Shown in pieces: positions 32,560 to 43,905 of a stretch of 64,000 nt of DNA. The position numbers were made by a program, and so were the translations under genes. Numbering within the stretch: position 1 is the stretch's first letter; every line of letters begins with the position of its first letter. Below the pieces are notes generated by a model. The model worked only from the letters and a program-made list of their open reading frames with translations. It made no database searches and was not told the origin of the DNA. The stretch comes from Anastrepha obliqua (taxonomy: Eukaryota > Arthropoda > Insecta > Diptera > Tephritidae). The DNA lies in contig NC_072892.1 in NCBI RefSeq assembly GCF_027943255.1, positions 158,970,792-159,034,791 of the forward strand. The letters run 5' to 3'.

Positions 32560-32905
32560 AGGTTAGGTTAGGTTAGCCTGGTTGCCAATAAGTCACGCAT
32601 AGACCTTTTGGTCCCTAGCTGTACCAGATGGAGACCGAGCTCTATGAATACTGAGAGTAGACATCATGTAGGATGTCAACGCTTTTGGCAAATCTAAGCA
32701 GAACTGGGAGATCCGCTTTTGAGACGTCCGCCAGACCCTCAAACAATGGCGCTCCCAGGCATTTTAAGCGCGTTTTTAATAATGAAGGACAAAGCACAGA
32801 AGGTGTTCTAAAGTCGCCACCAAATACACCAATAAATCTAAGTAGCATTAAAAGTTCCCTCTGAAGTCCACAAAAAAGCTTTGAGAGCAATCTAAGCAAC
32901 AACAA
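32560..32905 (-). mobile_element. LINE 3' end with TAACC-type tail
   Basis: The plus strand begins AAGGTTAGGTTAGGTTAGCC, which on the minus strand is the usual CCTAA-rich LINE tail. The following sequence is long and repeat-like but has no recognised coding domain. Confidence 0.45.
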
Positions 32906-35477
32906 CAACTAAAAGTGAATTCAATTGCTTGCAGTCTGTCTAATAGAAGCGTGATCGGCAAAATTCAAGCTTAGATTTCCATTTAAAAAAAATATAAATG
33001 TCTGCCAAAAGCGATTAGAACAAAAATTCGCCTCCCACCCTAATGCACATAGAAATTTACAACTACACCTACAAGTAGCGGCTGACTCAAATTAGTTGAA
33101 AGATTGGCGTCGAACAATTTAACCAAAAACTCCCACAAATCGTGGTAAACTAACGATTTGGATTTTATGAACTTGGCGATACACACACGCACACACATAC
33201 ATAGCTCTTTAAAGACATGCCACATAAATTTGTATAAAAAAATTTTTCCGTCAATTTTTTTTATTTTTTTCTTTTTCAAAAAGAAGAAATTAAATATTAA
33301 ATCGGTCTGCGTACAAAAAAAAAGTTCTCAGCTATAAATTGAATTGCCGCACAGCTCCACCCAATATTAGCAGCTTTAAAAAATTACCGCACAGAAAAAA
33401 CACCTCACTTTGGGGGGAAAAAATGCCAGTGAAGCGCAAAAAGTGGGCGCTACTTGAAAATTCAGCGCTTAATAGAATTTTGAATTGGGCAAAGGAACCT
33501 AAAAGGGAACGAAACATTCAATTGTTAGCGGCGCTAACTGTAAGTTAATTGTCATTGCTGCTTTACAGTTAAGCGGCCACCCACTTTTTTCACTTTCCTC
33601 CAAACAGCGTCATTTGCATGAGCTGGCATTACTCATATGCGAGTGTTCTGACATATGTGTGGGTGTGTGTATATGCGCGTACCACACACACATACTTACA
33701 TGTATACATACCTACATTGCAAGTGTATTGGTGTATTTTGCATGCATGTGAATGAAAAAGTAGCGCTTAGCGGCGCGGAAACGCCAGGGTGAATGCGCAT
33801 GAGTGATCAGCTGCAGAAAACCACAAGTTCAGCAAGTAAAGAAATGTGTGTATGTATGCGTGTAAATATGTTTTATGATTTATATAATATATTTGCTGCA
33901 GCTAAGTAGGCACCGAAATGCAAACTCATTTATTCCACTTTTTCCGAAGTGATTTGCATTGTTTCGTGTCGAAATAATTTTTTCACTGTCATTTTGCATT
34001 CGGCTGCTCTTGTTTCCCTTTTTTTGTTTGTTAAGAATGCAAAATTGCCTTTGTCATGTTGCGCTCGCAGTAGAAAGTTTCACCAGGTTCGCCGGGGGCT
34101 CCCACAATGTCAAGTGCTGCACTTCACTATTCTTTTTTTTTATTTTTTATTTTTTTTGGCATTTAAATACTTCATAAAATGGTAACAAGTTGTCAGAAAA
34201 AATGTTAACAGTTTTTAAGAATTCTTTTTTTTTGTATTCACTCACAATTTTCCGGAATTTTGCGAACTTTTTTGTGCAAAATTGGCGTAAAAGTTCTTGT
34301 GTGACCCCAACTGTACTTGCAGCCTGCGTCAAATGATAGCCCATAAATATTTTGACCAGTTTTGCATATTTTTTTTCTCTTTATGAATTTTAATTATTTT
34401 TTATATAAAAGTATGGCTCACTGTTTAACAAAAATCATATAAATCTTATTTTAAAATTTTATAAAAAAAAATTACACAAAATTTTCATTACTGTTCTTTG
34501 CTATAAATTATAATTTTCAGAAAGATTTTTTGCATGCAGTTTTTCTGCTTATTCAATTTTAGTCCAATAAAGTGCATATTTGAGGTTACTGATTTCTCGT
34601 GATTTTTTATTTTTAAAAATTCCTTTGGTTTTTAATATTTTTTTTTATATTATTTTTTTTATATGAAGAAAATATAGAAAATGTTTGACCTTAAACTGAC
34701 CTTTAATTGCACCCCGAAAGGAAAGCAACCCCAATTTTTTTGATTTTTTCAGATGAATATTCTAGGGTTTTCTATGAAAAAAATTAGTTTTTAAGTATTT
34801 AGGGCATGATTTCACCTCTTAGGGGGTTTGGAAATTCGCATACTTGCCCTGCTTGTAGAACTTTTGCTTTTAAATTTTTCATAAAAATACCCCAATCCTA
34901 GGATGTGTTTTGATATAGTAAAAAGAAACATAACACTTCGGGCCTAAACAATCTCTTTTAAAGTCATTTACGAGCATTTCGTAAAAGCTAACTATTAAAA
35001 TAGATCGAAAATTGAGTTCTGTAGCCATTTAAAAAAAATGAAATTGGTCGAAAAACCCCCCTGTACCGTCAGGAAAAAGAAATGATTATTAAATAAATAT
35101 TATTAAAAATTAAAATAAGTTTTTAGCAATCTCAGACTTGCACATGATTCAGTAATCTATAAAATTGTATAAACTATAAAATTTCATACCCAAAATCTGT
35201 AAAAAATGCTAAGTAAACCATGGAACTTGGAAGAAAATTTGAGGAATTTTTCTATTTTTTTATAAAATTTTAAAACTGCTTTTGAATGATTTTCGTTAGG
35301 CAATAAGTTGTACTTTAATACGAAAATAATAAAATTAAAACAATAAAAATAGTCAAAACTGGTCACTACCGTTAGGTCACGGCGTGTACGCCTTCGGAAT
35401 ACCACAGCTCCACTTCAGTGCCTACGCTTTACTCTTATATATCCTGCTTTCTGCCACCTCAACATTGCACTTTCTTG
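32906..35477. other. Non-coding DNA
   Basis: Mixed composition. Includes a minor open segment at 33421-33541 ending at ACT|GTAAGT (see findings), CA/TG microsatellites at 33180 and 33655-33700, and AT-rich low-complexity DNA at 34370-35340. Nothing else recognised. Confidence 0.4.
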
Positions 35478-35890
35478 CATTTTTTTTATTTTCATATTAT
35501 TCTTGCATTTTCATTTTTTTCTTGCATTTTTATATTTTTCTTCCATTTTTATATTTTTCTTGCATTTTTGTATTTTTCTTGCATTTTTATACTTTTCTTG
35601 CATTTTTATATTTTTCTTGCATTTTTATACTTTTCTTGCATTTCTGTATTTTTCTTCAATTTTTATACTTTTCTTGCATTTTTATACTTTTCTTGCATTT
35701 TTGTATTTTTCTTGCATTTTGGTATTTTTCTTGCATTTTTGTATTTTTCTTGCATTTTTATACTTTTCTTGCATTTCTGTATTTTTCTTCAGTTTTGTAT
35801 TTTTGTCATTTTCATATTTTTCTTGCATTTTTATATTTTTCTTGCATTTTTATACTTTTCTTGCATTTTAGTATGTTTTTTGCATTTTTC
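35478..35890. repeat. 19-bp minisatellite, unit TTCTTGCATTTTTATATTT
   Basis: About 21 units with variants at two positions (TATATTT, TATACTT, TGTATTT). Because 19 is not a multiple of three and no unit contains a plus-strand stop, all three plus frames stay open, giving overlapping Phe/Leu-rich open frames of 120-200 codons. These are not genes. Confidence 0.85.
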
Positions 35891-36460
35891 TTGTTCATTA
35901 TTTTTTATTGCCATGTTTGTATTTGTTAAAATATTTTGTGCATCCAAGGAATTCCCTTTAGCCTTCCAATCGCTTATTGAAGGCTGCAGCTTAAGTTGCA
36001 GCTTTAAAAAATAACGAAGCTTTGTCCATTGTTGCTGTCTTGCGGATACTCCATTCAAATGATCAATCAGTTTTGTTGGCGCACGAGCATTTACTATGCG
36101 TAATTCATGCCCAACTGTCACGCCGAGACATTTTTTGTAGTTATACGCAAGTAACCCAGTCAGTCACAGGCCAGAGCGAAGGAAGAAAATTATAATTTCA
36201 AAACCCGAAGAGGAAATATAATTTCCGATGCTGCACTTCCGTTCTGCTAAAGTTTTGTAAATAGTTAAAAAATGGGGTATGTATGGGGAAGTAACCGCCT
36301 TTGCTGTGGTTTCCTAACTGGCAAATTTACCTTTTTCAGGCAGTTAAGAAAACAAAAACATTTAAAGGGTGCTTTGAAGTTAAAAGTAGTATATTGGTTT
36401 GGTGAGTAACTCTCCTTTTAAAAACTAAACAAGAAAATGGCCTAAGTAAATGTGACTAGC
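35891..36460. other. Non-coding, no recognised feature
   Basis: No domain, repeat or gene seen. Confidence 0.4.
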
Positions 36461-36472
36461 AGCAGTTACTTA

Positions 36473-36930
36473 GGTTAGGTTAGGTGTCCTGTGGGACACA
36501 CTCATTGTGATGCCGCGTGGGGAGCTTTCCCTATTTCTCCTAAAACCAGTGCGTGATTTTCAAAAAATTTTGAATACCTCCTATTTCTGCGGAACTGAGA
36601 TCTTCTAAATCGTTAAAAAATTGTCTGCTTAGAATAGCAAATCTCCGTCTGGATAGAGCAGGGCAATGGCACAGTAGGTGCGAGATTGTCTCTTCCTCAT
36701 CAAGAAAACTTCTACAGAAGTCATGCGCTTGCACACCCATCCTTTGGGCGTGCCTACCTATTAGACAATGTCCGTTATGACTGAAATCAGTGTGCTAAGA
36801 CTGTGTCTATTTGGCTGCGTATAGCACTGAAAGTCGGCCACAGTTGATTGGCGACTTTGCAGGTGGCTTCATTACGCCATCTTTCGTCTGCTTTCCTTAC
36901 GATTTCTTCAAGGATAAGTGGCTTACATGT
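36473..36930 (-). mobile_element. 5'-truncated jockey-like LINE with perfect 12-base target duplication
   Basis: AGCAGTTACTTA flanks both sides (36461-36472 and 36931-36942). The minus strand encodes GVQAHDFCRSFLDEEETISH, LLCHCPALSRRRFAILSRQF and IQNFLKITHWF (36740-36540), the Cys-rich C-terminal region. The 3' UTR ends CCTAACCTAACCTAA. The LTGHC-x-x-GRHA segment upstream is partly readable near 36760. The duplication is intact, so this is one of the younger insertions here. Confidence 0.8.
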
Positions 36931-36942
36931 AGCAGTTACTTA

Positions 36943-38420
36943 CTTTCATTACTTTTACTTCTAAATAAAAAACAAAAATAACTTTGAAAACTTCTACACT
37001 TCGTTTTGGCTTACTGGCATATAAGAAAAATCAATGTAAATTTCTAGCCTGCCTTTCCACTGTTGCCACCAGCTCCATTTCGTTTTTGCAATTTACTAAA
37101 CGTAATTCATTCATGCGCGTATTTTCATTCAAAATCATTCAAAAATGATCACTCAAGACGCGCACAATCGATTCCACAAATTGTGTATGCTTTTATTACA
37201 GCAACAACAACAACAACAGCAATAACAATCGTTTACTTTGCATTATTGCTGTTATGGCATTTACTTTTGGCAGTTGGTGCGCGCACCGCCATTGTTTGTA
37301 TGTTTGTCGGTTGGCTTGCTTGCTTTTTGTATTATTGCAAAGCTTTGACAGACATGCTGGCTGCCAGTCACTGTGTACCACTGCCCGCTAAAACCAACGC
37401 CTGTCGCTTCTTATTGCCTGTGTGCCTGTCAAATCGATCAGCCACAGCCACAGCCACAGCCACAGCCACAGCTACAGCCATTGCCATGGCCTGCCGTTTC
37501 ACTTGCCTCGCTTGTTAACTGTTTGTTGTTTTGCATTTCAACTGATTTTTGGAAGCAAATCATATACGAAAATATTTTAAAATTCATTAGTCTGCATATG
37601 TCATTCGTTGGCACCCGGTGCTGTTGTTGCTGTTATTGTTGTTAATGTCTGTCGTGCCCGAGCCTGATTGAAAGCGTAAGAAATGTCAAAAATTGATTTT
37701 GATGTTATTATTGATGATGCTGTTTGATGCTTACGCTATTAACGTATATTTGCATACGTATGTGTGTGTGTGTGTAGTTGACAATGCTGATGAACTGCCA
37801 GGCAGCCACTGCTGCGAATAGCCAGTTGACTGCTGATGTTTGGGGGCTGGTGACTGGTGGCCGTTAGCCGATCGTTTTAAAATGTTTACTTTGATAAAAC
37901 TGCTGCTGTTAAAGTTGTTGTTGTTTTTTTTTTTTTTTTATTTAAAAAATGCTGTTTGGGCTTAGTCGCATTTTTTGATTACGACGCCGAAGTTCGAGTT
38001 CCGATTGCAATTAGTTGACTATTTGAGTTGATGGATTTGATTTTCATTTATTTCGGTGCACATGAGTTCCATAAATTAGTATTTTTAAAATAATGAAATA
38101 AAATTTTTAATCTACTAGTTTATGTTTGTAGAGTTTCGGAGTAGTAAATTAGAAATCAATGAAAATACTTTTCATTGCAAGCTTGAAAATACTGCATTTA
38201 TATGGAGATCTCATAATAAATATGGAATTGATAGAATCGAGCGGATAAAAAGAGCTTTCTTATATTTAGTAGCCCTCAGCTTGCTAAAATGTTGGGATCC
38301 TATCACTCCTTTTACTCCTCTTAATTAACATAAAGTCCCCTGAGAGCAAAATAAATACCGAATAAATATTGAATCATTGTAACGCTCGCTACCAGATCTT
38401 TCACCGCTTCCACATATAAT
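36943..38420. other. Non-coding, repeat-poor DNA
   Basis: CAACAA run at 37200-37225, CCACAG hexamer array at 37436-37480, GT run near 37765 and a T-run near 37927. No element recognised. Presumed intronic; possible regulatory DNA. Confidence 0.4.
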
Positions 38421-38784
38421 AAAGGGTGGTTAAGTTTCAAGGGCCGGTGTTGATTTTGAATAAAATAGAATTTTTTTACGAAATTATTGTCATTTCTCTT
38501 TATTATGATAATATTGCTATGGCTCAATTACGTATGGCCAATATTTTGGCCAAATGGCCGCCGCGGCCTCAGCGGCACACCTCCATCCAATGACGCTGAG
38601 GCATAATTGAGGTTCTATGCCGTGATGTGCCGAATTATTTCATCCTTTAGCTCTTGAATTGTTGCTGGCTTATCGACTTACACCTGTTCTTTCGAATAAC
38701 CCCAAAGAAAGAAGTCCAACGGTGTCGTTGACGTTTAGGTGTGGTTCACATTCAACATCGGCCCTTGATATTTAACCACCCTTT
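38421..38784 (-). mobile_element. Short TIR element carrying a transposase C-terminal scrap
   Basis: Ends AAAGGGTGGTTAAGTTTCAA (38421-38440) and, inverted from 38784, AAAGGGTGGTTAAATATCAA; over 32 bases about 29 match. The minus strand near 38690-38625 reads VDKPATIQELKDEIIRHI, like the extreme C-terminus of mariner-superfamily transposases. A 364-base internal-deletion derivative. Confidence 0.75.
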
Positions 38785-40220
38785 ATTTCATATTAAAAAT
38801 AATTTTTATCCACACCCTCATTAAAATTCACTGCTTCCAACCGCTTGATGTTTGAGCTGCTTTCGAATGGTGCTTTCATTAGCATCCTAAAAAGTGGTAT
38901 TTAGAGAACGGCTGAGCTTCAGATACTCATCTGACTATAATTTGTCATCGGGTTGCATTTGAGAATAACTCATTGGGGTACGAATTAATGATGGGTAAGT
39001 GAAGTAGAAGCCAACCTTACTGGCTTGCAAAAATCCCTAGGTCAGTTGTATTAACTTTACCCTACATTACTCCACAAAAATATTTATGTATTGCCCAGAA
39101 GCTATAAAAACTGTTCAACAAAAAATGGTTAGCATAAAAAACCTTAAATATGTTCCAAATCGCTCGACAAAAGCATAGCTCAAATTGTCAATATCGCACT
39201 CGCACTTAACCCTACCATAAAATACTAATAAGCTCCATTTAAAGCGCAATAAAACTATAAAATAAAAATTAAGCGTTTCATGTCACACTGACTCGCTGGA
39301 TGGAGAGCCCACGCGCAACCCTCCATCCAACCCACACCCGATTTACATTCAATATACTCACACCCAAGCACACACCGAAATATACACTTGGCTGACGCGC
39401 CAGCGACTACATAAAACGTAATGTTCATGTCCTTTTCATGCACACACAGCATTCCATTCCATTCCATTATATTAGTTACATGCACGTACATATGTATGAG
39501 TGTACGCACGGAGGTGTGCTTGCATGTACGAGAATTTGCATAATCCTGCGCGAAACTACTCGCCATATATCGTACAGCACGTGAAAATGTTTTAATTCAT
39601 TAATTCCCTGCCAGTTCATGTTGTGGCTAAAGTTAAGTTGTGCTGAGTTGAGTTGAGCTAAGCCGAGCGGAAAGGACGAAAAGGTAGTGTAGGAGGGCAG
39701 GAAGGCCGACCAACTGGCTACTGACGCCCGATCACAGAGGCGTGCGTGACAAGTAGGCATTTTTGTTTGACCACAAACGTATTTATATACTGCGAAGTAG
39801 TTTTAGTTATGTGCGCATGTGGGTGTGTGTGTGAATGTGCCGTTTTGCATGCCACACAGCGCACGCTGCTTGCAACATGTGAACTTGCACAATTATGGCT
39901 TTGCCGTGGCAAATAGAGAGAGAGCTCAATTTTTATGGAGTATGAATAGTGTGGCTGAATTGCTTTGGCTGAGTTATAGTGCCAAATGTAAAGTAGCAGC
40001 AAAAGCAAAACCAACAACAGCGAGGCTGTTTGAGCAGCAGTTGGGACAACATTTTAAATAGTCAACGATTAAATTGCGCTAAAGCAATATTTTGTATTTA
40101 CATTTTTTGCTTATTTTTTATTCATATTTTTTTTTCTTTTATTTCGATTTATGTTATTAGTCAATGGTCTTGTAAAGGCTTTTAAAAAACCATAAGTGTC
40201 TTTCGATCAAATAAAAAGTA
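38785..40220. other. Non-coding, repeat-poor DNA
   Basis: A stretch of moderate GC at 39260-40060 with short overlapping open frames on both strands, none supported. Presumed intron. Confidence 0.4.
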
Positions 40221-40940
40221 TTTCAAAAGACGCGCCGCCTAGATGTATTATAGTTTGTTTTAAAATATAATAAAAAATGTAAAAATTTAGATTATTTCAG
40301 GTTTTACTATTTTTATTCAAAATACGACTCAACACAATTATACTTGTATATGAAAAATGGCGAAATTCAAATGTCCAACATGAGCACGTCTACAGGTAAA
40401 ATCCGTCAAATAGTCCATTCAAGTCCATTGAAGGTGGTTCAACAGCAATAAATATTCTCAACAGAACGCCCAGTTTTTCTTCTGCCAATCCTTCTTCTAT
40501 CCTCGACAGAACCAGTTTCTTGAAATATGTACATCTACCTAAAAATTGCCAACTCATTCAGACGATTATTTTCGCCAAAAAGAATTAGAAATTTTGAAAA
40601 TTCAGGAAATTGCTCAATAATTCTAACGCGTCTGTCGCATCTAACTACTTAACAAATGCCAAAGATGAAATAAAAAGGTAATGCTCGGAATTACGAGTGT
40701 CAAAGCGCATTCATTAAAGATTGTAGCGCTAGACCAACAACAATGTTTTGTACGTTTGATTGTCAAAGCAAAGTATTGGCAAAGTAGAAAACAAAGAATG
40801 AATTCGCCTTGCTGCATTCTGGGTTGACAGGCACATGGACACGGCGAAAGAAAAAAAAATCAGCTAATTTATCAATACCAGCTATAATGAATTCGCTTTG
40901 GGAATTATTCTCCACTGCCATCTAGGCGTGACTTTTGAAA
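40221..40940. mobile_element. Candidate TIR element (about 720 bases)
   Basis: TTTCAAAAGACGCGCCGCCT, then AGATG at 40221-40245, is inverted at 40919-40940 (CATCTAGGCGTGACTTTTGA). There are small gaps and about 19 matches. No transposase and no clear target duplication. Confidence 0.4.
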
Positions 40941-41084
40941 GACCCTAATGTAACAAAAAATTAATCAAAATAAATGTAACAAAAAAGTAATTGAAATAAA
41001 AGACTATATATGTTGGACATAAAAATGGCATCTTCAACGAAATCTCCGCTAGACAGAAAGAAACGCACTGCTACATTCATCATA

Positions 41085-41225
41085 TTTTGGCTCTACAGTT
41101 CTTTGTGAGCTTTGGCCTGCTGCACGTCCCACGTCTCTCCATACGTCTCGAACGCTTGCGACTTTTTTCCAGTTCGTTATCCTAAGTTTCTTGATGTCGT
41201 CCTCTAGTTCGTTGGTCCATCTTAG
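41085..41225 (-). pseudogene. RTE-like LINE fragment
   Basis: Nearly identical to 19170-19310: TTCTTTGTGAGCTTTGGCCT, CTTGCGACTTTTTTCCAGTT and CTTGATGTCGTCCTCTAG. The high identity suggests recent common origin. Confidence 0.75.
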
Positions 41226-41600
41226 AATAAAAATCCCTTAGAATAAAAAGTTTAATTGCGATCGGCTTAGTTTTAGTGGACCCGACATGAGAGTAAAATT
41301 TGATGTTATGCTCCCACGTCACGCAGTTTGCTCCATAATTAATTGGCTAACTAATTCCCGAATTTCCCTTTTTCCACGGCGCATTCATAATCCACTTTGG
41401 CAGCTCTTCCTCTTGTTCTTGTTCTTGGCAATTCATTATTATTATTTGTTTTGATGGTTCAGTGGTTGAAAAAATAAAAATTTAAAACTAAAATTTTACT
41501 CAATTTATTCTTTCAATATTCAATTCAGCAATAAGAAAAAGTGTTCGCAAATGACAGCAGGCCGACGAAAGGGCTTTAATAGAAGTAAATAGGCTCTCTG
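41226..41600. other. Non-coding, no recognised feature
   Basis: Nothing recognised. Confidence 0.4.
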
Positions 41601-41605
41601 CGATG

Positions 41606-42053
41606 TTGTGCGAAGTTATGCAAAGTTATGTAAAGTTGTGCGAAGTTATGCTAAGTTATGATAAGTTATGTAAAGTTGTGCGAAGTTATGGGAAGTTATG
41701 CAAAGTTATGCGAAGCTATGCAAAGTTATGTTAAGTTGTGCGAAGTTATGCCAAGTTATGCGAAGTTATGCAAAGTTAGGCGAAGTTATGCAAAGTTATG
41801 TGAAGTTATGAAAAGTTAAGCGAAGTTATGCCAACTTATGCGAAGTTGTGCGAAGTTATGTCAAGTTGTGCGAAGTTATGCAAAGTTATTATGCATAGTT
41901 ATGCGAAGTTATGCTAATTTATGCAAAGTTTTGTAAAGTTGTGCGAAGTTATGCCAAGTAATGCGAAGTTATGCAAAGTTATGTTAAGTTGTGCGAAGTT
42001 ATGCGAAGTTATGTTAAGTTATGCGAAATTATGTGAAGTTATGCAAAGTTACG
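41606..42053. repeat. 10-bp satellite, unit CGAAGTTATG
   Basis: About 44 head-to-tail units with AAGTTATG almost constant and the first two bases variable (CG, CA, TA, CC, CT, TT). The 10-base register is held for hundreds of bases with one or two slips, near 41890. Confidence 0.9.
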
Positions 42054-43707
42054 CCTAATCAGCCCTTAAGAAGAGATGTAAAATGAGCGGACAGAATTCT
42101 GCTCCCCGATGACGTGGCAGCCAAAGTTACTCTCGCAATTTGGCATCGGATGGCCAAACTTTTGAATCTATCATCCTCGGATTAACGATTGGCATGCAAG
42201 CCGCACCGAATAATGCATTTTTCGTATAGCGTACGAAGTTACGTGTAGATTAGTCACGCTCTCCCTCTCTCTCTCTCTCCATCTCTCGCTCTCTCCCTCT
42301 CTCTCTCTTTGGCTTTTTTTATTATCACGTTAACTGAAAACTTTCTCATATTAATTTCACATCTCTACCACTCTGTTCAACTGAACTGTACATCCACTTA
42401 AGAAAAAAAAACACCTTCTCACTCCAGATACTCTAATTTCACAGCCAACATTTCGCAAATTAATTGACAATTCAAACTATCAAAATGCCATAAAACCACG
42501 CTTAATGACGCCGACAAAAAATTATTTTCCCAGTCAAATGCACATAAAATTTTGATGAGCAAATACTTGTATTAGAAGTTTGAAACCAGAATCAGAGCAA
42601 TAACTGCATTGGTTTTTATGAGTTATTTGTTGCTGTAAACTTGCGGCTCCACTTGAAGAGCCTGATTCCAGGCACGTAAGGCTATTGAAAAAAAAATGTA
42701 ATATTTCGCTGCGCAAAATGTTTATTTGATTTGTTGAAAATTTATGTTCGAAACACAAACAGGATTTATGCCAAAATTTTGAACATAAAAGTGAAATAAA
42801 GCGAAAGTTCATACATTGTGAAAGAAAATTGGTTGTAAGTAGTTTTCTATTTGAAGTGAATGGAAGTGGCACCAAAGCTAATATTAAAAGTTTGAGAGGC
42901 ATTTATTCATAATTTTATTAATTTAGAAATTTAAAATTTGGGAGACATTTACTCATAATTTTAGGAACACGAATCTATATTGTAGTTTTTTCATTAATTT
43001 ATATTTCAATATTTTCATGATTTCTCTATCGACAAAGTGCGCTCGACAAATTTTTTATAAGGAAGAAAATGGCTAGCACCGTACGCTAGACAAAAAAAAA
43101 TTGTCAAAAATCAACGGTATTTTGTAGCCACTAGCAACTTGCACACTAGAATTTAATGGGCTATAAAACTGCATACCAAAAGTTACTCTAAAAATTCTGC
43201 TTAAAAAGTTTGAAATTTGGTGAAAATTTGCAGAATTCTCAGATTTTTATAATTTTTGCGCCCGGTTTGAACGAATAATTTATATAGTTTTTAGTGTATA
43301 ATGAGTTATACTTAAAAAAAATTAATTCATTAAAATAATAATAATAATTAAAAATTAAAATTAAATTCAATTTTAAATAATCAAAAATAAAATAGTCAAA
43401 GCTAGATGAAATGTCTTTTTCCTCTTCTGGATTGGCCTGAAAACCGCTTACCCGACTTTGGTTTATTTAAAACAGAGTCAAAATGACCTACATCTGTTTT
43501 ATTTTCCACAAGTGCAGGTATGTATTTATCAAAGTCTGGTATGAAATACTTTAGTAGAAAGCAGAGAATCTTTTGAAAATTGGCAGGATGAAATATTTCA
43601 AGAAAAATAGCTGGTTTAAAAAAAAATGCTCTCTTATTAGAGTTTTTATAACAGAAAAAAATTTGGTGTCCAATTTCGTAAATTAGTTAGTTAGATAGTA
43701 AGTTAGT
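42054..43707. other. Non-coding with CT microsatellite
   Basis: CTCTCTCTCT-rich tract at 42259-42310, otherwise AT-rich DNA without recognised features. Confidence 0.45.
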
Positions 43708-43905
43708 CAGCGAGTTTAACCTCTCTCAACGGACCCCTCTATTAGGCGGACACTTCCTTTCGGCGGAAATTCTTTTCCTATGCCAAGTCTTAGGTATTTG
43801 AATAAATTAACCTATCTTGAGCGGACAACACTCTTGAGCGGATACTTCCTTTGAGCGGACAGAATTAAACTGACCGTGAGTGCCCACCCAATGAAGACTG
43901 CACTG
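43708..43905. mobile_element. pogo-like MITE with subterminal repeats
   Basis: The left end CAGCGAGTTTAACCTCTCTC and the inverted right end CAGTGCAGTCTTCATTGGGT (TA follows at 43906) both start with CAG. Between them are four or five units of the 723-1002 repeat in reverse orientation (for example ACCTCTCTCAACGGAC and ATCTTGAGCGGAC). A 198-base derivative of the pogo-like element family. Confidence 0.65.

Noticed and set aside
35384..36014. Overlapping Phe/Leu-rich open frames of 120-200 codons
   Set aside because: Produced by a 19-bp repeat free of stops in all three frames; no membrane-protein family recognised.
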